In this document: positions 8,327 through 11,257 of the stretch, piece after piece
Numbering within the stretch: position 1 is the first letter of the stretch
Layout of the letters: each line of letters starts with the position of its first letter
NCBI GenBank assembly: GCA_023268955.1
Contig: JALRJW010000136.1
Location: 1 to 11,257 of the forward strand
Source: Aliarcobacter sp.
GTDB taxonomy: Bacteria > Campylobacterota > Campylobacteria > Campylobacterales > Arcobacteraceae
Direction: 5' to 3'
Length of the DNA stretch: 11,257 nucleotides
The notes under the pieces: model-generated
Databases searched by the model: none
What the model was told of the DNA's origin: nothing
Seen by the model: the letters and a program-made list of their open reading frames with translations, nothing else
Translations under genes and position numbers: made by a program

Positions 8327-8383
8327 TTTAGGCATTAGGCAAAAAAACTCATGTGAAGCCAGTTTCATTGCCTAATGCCTAAA
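8327..8383 (-). repeat. 16-bp perfect inverted repeat between nusG and rplK
   Basis: The arms at 8327-8342 and 8368-8383 are perfectly complementary over 16 bp. Inside the 25-base loop an AAACT/AGTTT pair can extend the structure by 5 bp. It lies 8 bases after the nusG stop and 27 bases before the rplK ribosome-binding region. A T-run of 7 is inside the loop on the minus strand, not after the stem, so it is not a simple terminator. It could be an RNase III processing site or a leader element for the L11/L1 unit. Confidence 0.7.
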
Positions 8384-8391
8384 TTGTTTTA

Positions 8392-8919
8392 TCAAACTAC
8401 TCTTTCTACTTGAGTATATGAAATTTCAACAGGTGTATTTCTTCCAAATATTGAAACATTTAATTTTAAGATTCCAGATGCAAGATCGAAATGTTCAACA
8501 ATCCCATTAAAGTTTGAGAATGGACCTTCGTTAATTCTTACCATTTCACCTTCATCAAATGAAATTTTTGGTTTAGCAGCCGCTCTATTTTTAACTTTTT
8601 CCAAAATTAAATTAATATCTTTTTCCGCTAATGGAGTTGGTTTCTTAGACTCACCAATGAATCTTCCTACCCTTGGCATTGATTGAATTCTGTGCCATAG
8701 TGCAGTATCTAAATCAATTTTTGCAAAAGCATATGCAGGATATAAAGGTCTTTCAACTATAGTTTTTTTACCTTTTTTAACTTCAATTAAATCTTCTGTT
8801 GGAACTAAAACTTCTTCGATTCTTTTATCAGCCATTTCTTCTGAAAGTTGAATTAATGCTCTTTTAACAGCAAGTTCACTTCCAGAGTATGTTTGTATTG
8901 CGTACCATTTATGTGCCAT
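8392..8919 (-). CDS. nusG: Transcription elongation and termination factor NusG
   Basis: NusG binds the RNA polymerase clamp, promotes processive elongation and links polymerase to Rho or to the leading ribosome through its KOW domain. The 175-residue protein is close to E. coli (181). The NGN domain (about 1-110) begins HKWYAIQTYSGSE and has RPLYPAYAF at 57-65. The KOW domain (about 121-175) reads FDEGEMVRINEGPFSNFNG and then SIFGRNTPVEISYTQVE, typical of the family. The start has AAGGA 7 bases upstream, overlapping the secE stop codon, so the two genes are translationally linked. The gap is 10 bases. Confidence 0.99.
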   Translation of the reverse strand: MAHKWYAIQTYSGSELAVKRALIQLSEEMADKRIEEVLVPTEDLIEVKKGKKTIVERPLYPAYAFAKIDLDTALWHRIQSMPRVGRFIGESKKPTPLAEKDINLILEKVKNRAAAKPKISFDEGEMVRINEGPFSNFNGIVEHFDLASGILKLNVSIFGRNTPVEISYTQVERVV

Positions 8920-8929
8920 TAGGTTTTCC

Positions 8930-9112
8930 TTAGTTCATTATTGCTGATAAGCTCAAAGACATTATTGAGTCTATTAAAGCTAAAAATAGAGTAATTACAG
9001 TAACTACAACAAAAACAGAAAGATATGCAGATCTCACTTGTTGTTTAATTGGGAATATAACTTTTGCTAGTTCATCTTTAACACTGCTATAATAACTTTT
9101 TATTTTACTCAC
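8930..9112 (-). CDS. secE: Preprotein translocase subunit SecE
   Basis: SecE is the small membrane subunit that clamps the two halves of the SecY protein-export channel. I favour GTG 9112, giving 60 residues, because GGAG stands exactly 6 bases upstream and this matches the length of single-span SecE proteins as I recall them. ATG 9124 (64 residues) is possible but has no ribosome-binding site at a useful distance. Longer readings from ATG 9166 or TTG 9172 run through a strong stem-loop and also lack one. The conserved amphipathic helix VKDELAKVIFPIKQQVRSA is at 11-29 and a single membrane span at about 30-51. nusG follows after 10 bases, the usual order. Confidence 0.93.
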   Translation of the reverse strand: MSKIKSYYSSVKDELAKVIFPIKQQVRSAYLSVFVVVTVITLFLALIDSIMSLSLSAIMN

Positions 9113-9139
9113 TTTAAACTCCATGTTTTTGCTATAAAA

Positions 9140-9177
9140 CTCTTTTAAAATCGGTTCATTAACCATTTTCAAAAGAG
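9140..9177. other. Large stem-loop in the secE leader (terminator-like on both strands)
   Basis: The arms pair as 7 + 5 + 4 bp with one bulged base on each side and a 4-base loop: 9140-9146 with 9171-9177, 9147-9151 with 9165-9169, and 9153-9156 with 9161-9164. Read on the plus strand it is followed by C and eight T's, the form of an intrinsic terminator, though no plus-strand gene precedes it. On the minus strand an A-tract precedes and only TTTT follows, so it could be a weak attenuator before secE. Confidence 0.55.
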
Positions 9178-9222
9178 CTTTTTTTTATCTGAAATATAAG
9201 TATTTTTCTAGATTGGACACGT

Positions 9223-9228
9223 ATTGTA
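9223..9228 (-). promoter_or_regulatory. Candidate -10 element upstream of secE
   Basis: TACAAT on the minus strand differs from TATAAT at one base and follows a T-rich stretch, which suits Campylobacterota promoters, where the -35 box is weak. A start about 7 bases downstream would give a leader of roughly 100 bases containing the 9140-9177 stem-loop. In AT-rich DNA such matches are frequent. Confidence 0.3.
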
Positions 9229-9287
9229 GTTAAAAAAAACTTTAAATTAGCTTAGATATTTAGATGATTTTGTAAATAATTTTTGAG

Positions 9288-9363
9288 TGGCAGGCCAGAC
9301 AGGACTCGAACCCGTAACCATCGGATTTGGAATCCGGCGCTCTACCATTGGAGCTACTGACCT
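9288..9363 (-). tRNA. tRNA-Trp (anticodon CCA)
   Basis: This 76-base gene folds as a standard cloverleaf. The acceptor arms AGGTCAG and CTGGCCT pair over 7 bp with one G-U, the discriminator is G and the 3' CCA is encoded. The T arm contains GGTTCGAGTCC. The anticodon loop TTCCAAA gives CCA, which reads UGG. The anticodon stem has a C-A mismatch at its outer pair (27-43). The position before secE-nusG matches a widespread bacterial arrangement. Confidence 0.97.
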
Positions 9364-9383
9364 ATATATGTTTTTAGATAAAC

Positions 9384-9401
9384 AAGCGGGAAGACCCGCT
9401 T
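9384..9401 (-). terminator. GC-rich 7-bp hairpin after rpmG
   Basis: AAGCGGG (9384-9390) pairs perfectly with CCCGCTT (9395-9401) around a 4-base loop, 9 bases after the rpmG stop. It is one of the few GC-rich stems outside the tRNAs. On the minus strand TTGTTTATC follows, a poor T-run, so it may be a weak terminator or a 3'-end stabiliser separating the tuf-rpmG message from tRNA-Trp. Confidence 0.4.
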
Positions 9402-9409
9402 ATTATAAA

Positions 9410-9580
9410 TTAAGATTTTAACTTAACTTCTTTGTGAAGTGTATGCTTTCTTAATCTAGGACTATATTTTTTAGTCTCAAACTTTTCAGTATGAGTTTTT
9501 GGATTTTTAGTTGTAGAGTAGTTAATATCACCAGTCTCTTGACACTTTAATCCAATTTTGATTCTTACACCATTTGCCAT
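9410..9580 (-). CDS. rpmG: 50S ribosomal protein L33
   Basis: L33 is a small protein near the E-site of the large subunit. I translated it by hand: 56 residues from ATG 9580 to TAA 9412-9410, beginning MANGVRIKIGLKCQETGDIN and ending KHTLHKEVKLKS. AAAGGA stands 5 bases before the ATG. Zinc-binding L33 proteins have two CxxC pairs; here only the first cysteine (C13) remains. The first pair reads CQET and the second site KKYSPRLRK. It therefore probably does not hold zinc, like the E. coli protein, although the rest resembles zinc-type relatives. The gene lies 12 bases after tuf and is probably cotranscribed with it. Confidence 0.95.
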   Translation of the reverse strand: MANGVRIKIGLKCQETGDINYSTTKNPKTHTEKFETKKYSPRLRKHTLHKEVKLKS

Positions 9581-9592
9581 ATTAGTCCTTTA

Positions 9593-10801
9593 TTATTTAA
9601 GAATTTCAGCAACAACTCCAGCACCTACAGTTCTACCACCTTCTCTGATAGCAAACTTAGTACCTTTTTCAAGAGCGATCGGTGCAACTAAAGAAACAGT
9701 TACTTCAACATTGTCACCTGGCATAACCATCTCTGTACCTTCTGGTAAAGAAATTGATCCAGTAACGTCAGTTGTTCTTACATAGAATTGTGGTCTATAT
9801 CCTGAGAAGAATGGAGTATGTCTTCCACCCTCTTCTTTAGAAAGGATATACACCTCTCCTCTGAATTCTGTATGTGGAGTAATTGATCCTGGCTTAACAA
9901 GAACTTGTCCTCTTTGAACATCTTCTTTTTTAATACCTCTTAATAAGATACCTGCGTTATCACCAGCATAACCTTCGTCCATTTCTTTTCTAAACATCTC
10001 AATACCTGTTACAGTAGTAGTTTGAGTGTCTTTCATACCAACGATCTCGATAGTTTCACCTAACTTGATTGTTCCTTTTTCAATTCTACCAGTAACAACA
10101 GTACCTCTACCTTGGATAGTAAATACGTCTTCAACAGGCATTAAGAATGCTTGATCAGCATCTCTTTCTGGAGTTGGAATATACTCATCAACTTGAGCCA
10201 TTAAGTTATAGATTTTTTCTGACCACTCACCAGCTTTACCAGCTTTAGCTTCTTCTAATGCTTGGAATGCAGAACCAGCAACGATAGGAGTATCATCACC
10301 TGGGAAATCGTAAGTAGATAATAATTCTCTAACTTCCATTTCAACTAATTCTAACATCTCTTCTTTATCTTCTTCATCTAATTGATCTTCTTTATTTAAG
10401 AAAACAACGATGTAAGGTACACCTACTTGTTTAGATAATAAGATATGCTCTCTTGTTTGAGCCATTGGTCCATCAGTTGCAGCAATAACTAAGATTGCTC
10501 CGTCCATTTGAGCAGCACCAGTAATCATGTTTTTAACGTAGTCTGCGTGTCCTGGACAGTCAACGTGAGCATAGTGTCTGTTTTCAGTTTCATACTCAAC
10601 GTGAGAAGTAGCAATAGTAATTCCTCTTTCTCTTTCTTCTGGAGCATTATCAATTTGATCATAATCCATTGCTTTTGCACCAGTTTTTAGTGATAAACAC
10701 ATTGTAATAGCCGCAGTTAATGTAGTTTTACCGTGGTCAACGTGCCCGATAGTACCGATATTTACGTGCGGCTTACTTCTTTCGAATTTTTCTTTTGCCA
10801 T
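9593..10801 (-). CDS. tuf: Translation elongation factor Tu
   Basis: EF-Tu carries aminoacyl-tRNA to the ribosomal A-site and hydrolyses GTP on codon recognition. The 402-residue protein is complete (family about 394-405). The G domain (about 1-205) has the P-loop GHVDHGKT at 19-26, switch I with RGITIAT (T62), DCPGH at 81-85 with catalytic H85, NKED at 136-139 and GSA near 176. Domains 2 and 3 follow and end GGRTVGAGVVAEILK. NKED replaces the E. coli NKCD, a common variant. AAGGGG stands 6 bases before the ATG. The tRNA genes upstream recall the E. coli tRNA-tufB operon. The leader holds a long stem-loop that may control ribosome access. Confidence 0.99.
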   Translation of the reverse strand: MAKEKFERSKPHVNIGTIGHVDHGKTTLTAAITMCLSLKTGAKAMDYDQIDNAPEERERGITIATSHVEYETENRHYAHVDCPGHADYVKNMITGAAQMDGAILVIAATDGPMAQTREHILLSKQVGVPYIVVFLNKEDQLDEEDKEEMLELVEMEVRELLSTYDFPGDDTPIVAGSAFQALEEAKAGKAGEWSEKIYNLMAQVDEYIPTPERDADQAFLMPVEDVFTIQGRGTVVTGRIEKGTIKLGETIEIVGMKDTQTTTVTGIEMFRKEMDEGYAGDNAGILLRGIKKEDVQRGQVLVKPGSITPHTEFRGEVYILSKEEGGRHTPFFSGYRPQFYVRTTDVTGSISLPEGTEMVMPGDNVEVTVSLVAPIALEKGTKFAIREGGRTVGAGVVAEILK

Positions 10802-10806
10802 AGAAT

Positions 10807-10812
10807 TCCCCT
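10807..10812 (-). promoter_or_regulatory. tuf ribosome-binding site, complementary to the upstream leader
   Basis: AGGGGA precedes the tuf ATG. It can pair over 6 bp with TCCCCT at 10871-10876, which overlaps the outermost pairs of the leader stem-loop. The two pairings exclude each other in part, so the site could be exposed or hidden. The complementarity is seen; regulation is inferred. Confidence 0.4.
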
Positions 10813-10832
10813 TCTAAAATTTTGCATAAATG

Positions 10833-10874
10833 CCCTCTGAGTAGATAAGCCCTTTGGCTTCTCTATTCAGAGGG
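10833..10874 (-). promoter_or_regulatory. 19-bp leader stem-loop upstream of tuf
   Basis: Arms 10833-10851 and 10856-10874 pair over 19 positions with one mismatch and one G-U, around the 4-base loop CTTT (plus strand). It lies 31 bases before the tuf ATG, downstream of a candidate promoter, and no T-run follows on the minus strand. A terminator is therefore unlikely; an RNase III site separating tRNAs from mRNA, a 5' stabiliser or a translation switch fits better. Confidence 0.65.
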
Positions 10875-10920
10875 GATTATTGATTTTGTAAATTTGTGAA
10901 CAGCATTTTACTTAAAAAAC

Positions 10921-10948
10921 ACTATAATGAAACTTAAACGGGAGTTAA
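10921..10948 (-). promoter_or_regulatory. Candidate tuf promoter
   Basis: On the minus strand TTAACT (10943-10948, 4 of 6 to TTGACA) is followed after 16 bases by TATAGT (10921-10926, 5 of 6 to TATAAT). A start near 10914 would give a leader of about 110 bases carrying the 10833-10874 stem-loop. It lies after tRNA-Gly and its T-run, where a separate mRNA promoter would be useful. Confidence 0.45.
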
Positions 10949-10966
10949 TTTTTGAATAAATCTTGA

Positions 10967-10993
10967 GAGTTATAAAAGTTGTGCTTATAACTC
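10967..10993. other. 9-bp stem-loop between tRNA-Gly and tuf
   Basis: GAGTTATAA (10967-10975) pairs perfectly with TTATAACTC (10985-10993) around a 9-base loop. It lies 25 bases beyond the tRNA-Gly 3' end and just upstream of the candidate tuf promoter. No T-run follows on the minus strand. Function unknown; chance is possible. Confidence 0.4.
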
Positions 10994-11018
10994 AGCTCCC
11001 AGTATCAATAAAAAAAAA

Positions 11019-11095
11019 TGGAGCGGGAGACGAGACTCGAACTCGCGACAATCTGCTTGGAAGGCAGAAGCTCTAGCCAACTGAGCTACTCCCGC
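11019..11095 (-). tRNA. tRNA-Gly (anticodon TCC)
   Basis: A 77-base cloverleaf: acceptor arms GCGGGAG and CTCCCGC pair over 7 bp, the discriminator is T and the 3' CCA is encoded. The D arm reads TAGCTCAGTTGGCTAGAGC. The anticodon loop CTTCCAA gives TCC, reading GGA and GGG, and the T arm contains GAGTTCGAGTC. Nine T's follow the CCA. It lies 8 bases after tRNA-Tyr and so shares its transcript, as tyrU-glyT do upstream of E. coli tufB. Confidence 0.98.
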
Positions 11096-11103
11096 AACAT
11101 TAG

Positions 11104-11188
11104 TGGTGGTGAGGGAAGGATTCGAACCTTCGAAGCCTGAGGCAACGGATTTACAATCCGTGGGATTTGACCACTCTCCAACCTCACC
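11104..11188 (-). tRNA. tRNA-Tyr (anticodon GTA)
   Basis: An 85-base class II tRNA with a long variable arm. Acceptor arms GGTGAGG and CCTCACC pair over 7 bp, the discriminator is A and CCA is encoded. The anticodon loop TTGTAAA between ACGGA and TCCGT gives GTA. The T arm reads AAGGTTCGAATCCTT. tRNA-Gly follows after 8 bases. Confidence 0.98.
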
Positions 11189-11215
11189 AAAACATATTGC
11201 TCTGGTCAAGCGCTG

Positions 11216-11229
11216 ATCTTATATAAGAT
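11216..11229 (-). promoter_or_regulatory. Candidate promoter -10 region for tRNA-Tyr-Gly, within a 14-bp palindrome
   Basis: The minus strand carries TATATAAG inside a perfect 14-bp palindrome, followed by the GC-richer AGCGCTTGACC and then tRNA-Tyr. A GC-rich stretch after the -10 box is typical of stable-RNA promoters. No good -35 box is visible, only the T-run upstream. The palindrome could also bind a dimeric protein; nothing shows that it does. Confidence 0.3.
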
Positions 11230-11251
11230 TACGCACGACAATAAAAAAAAG

Positions 11252-11257
11252 TGGAGC
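11252..11257 (-). tRNA. 3' end of a tRNA cut by the window edge (possibly tRNA-Thr)
   Basis: The last six bases read GCTCCA on the minus strand: two acceptor bases, a T discriminator and an encoded CCA, the same ending as tRNA-Gly here. A near-identical T-run trailer follows. The E. coli order thrU-tyrU-glyT-tufB suggests tRNA-Thr, but the identity cannot be read from this fragment. Confidence 0.4.

Noticed and set aside
8302..8370. A separate rplK promoter (TTGCCT with an AT-rich -10).
   Set aside because: The spacing to any TATAAA-like box is about 20 bases, too long to support.
10981..11003. A tRNA-like stretch on the plus strand resembling a D-arm (ACTCAGCTCCCAG).
   Set aside because: No acceptor, anticodon or T arm can be assembled around it; it is probably chance.
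10985..11209. A 74-codon minus-strand open frame with GVAQLARASAFQADCREFESRLPL-type sequence.
   Set aside because: It is a translation of the tRNA-Gly and tRNA-Tyr genes, a well-known false protein in databases.
1..11257. Mobile elements, CRISPR arrays, defence or phage genes.
   Set aside because: Nearly all bases belong to intact housekeeping genes in conserved order; I saw no transposase, array repeat or foreign-looking insert.

Overview
This AT-rich window holds the core translation and transcription cluster of a bacterium. All genes lie on the minus strand, so the window reads right to left. Gene order, protein sequences and base composition point to Campylobacterota (Epsilonproteobacteria). 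The unfused rpoB and rpoC argue against Helicobacter and Wolinella, where the two are fused. An Arcobacter-type genus is my best guess, made from memory of the family and not from a search.

Layout in the direction of transcription: the last bases of a tRNA, probably tRNA-Thr, at the right edge; tRNA-Tyr(GTA); tRNA-Gly(TCC); a 217-base spacer with a candidate promoter and a long leader stem-loop; tuf (EF-Tu); rpmG (L33); a small GC-rich hairpin; tRNA-Trp(CCA); a leader with a large stem-loop; secE; nusG; a 16-bp inverted repeat; rplK (L11); rplA (L1); a terminal stem-loop and an L10-type leader; rplJ (L10); rplL (L7/L12); a spacer with a 12-bp stem-loop; rpoB; and the first 570 codons of rpoC, which overlaps rpoB by 11 bases. 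No gene-free stretch exceeds 300 bases.

The genes serve one purpose. The tRNAs and EF-Tu deliver amino acids. L33, L11, L1, L10 and L7/L12 belong to the large ribosomal subunit; L11, L10 and L7/L12 form the factor-binding stalk region and L1 the opposite stalk. NusG and the RNA polymerase beta and beta-prime subunits transcribe. SecE is part of the membrane protein-export channel. Grouping them lets one set of promoters and leaders match transcription to translation capacity.

The genes themselves are ordinary and intact; I found no undescribed protein system. The points worth a second look are in the RNA between genes: an intercistronic stem-loop in most spacers, a possible structural switch over the tuf ribosome-binding site, near-identical oligo-T trailers after two tRNAs, and a nearly fused rpoB/rpoC junction. 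L33 also seems to have lost most of its zinc ligands.
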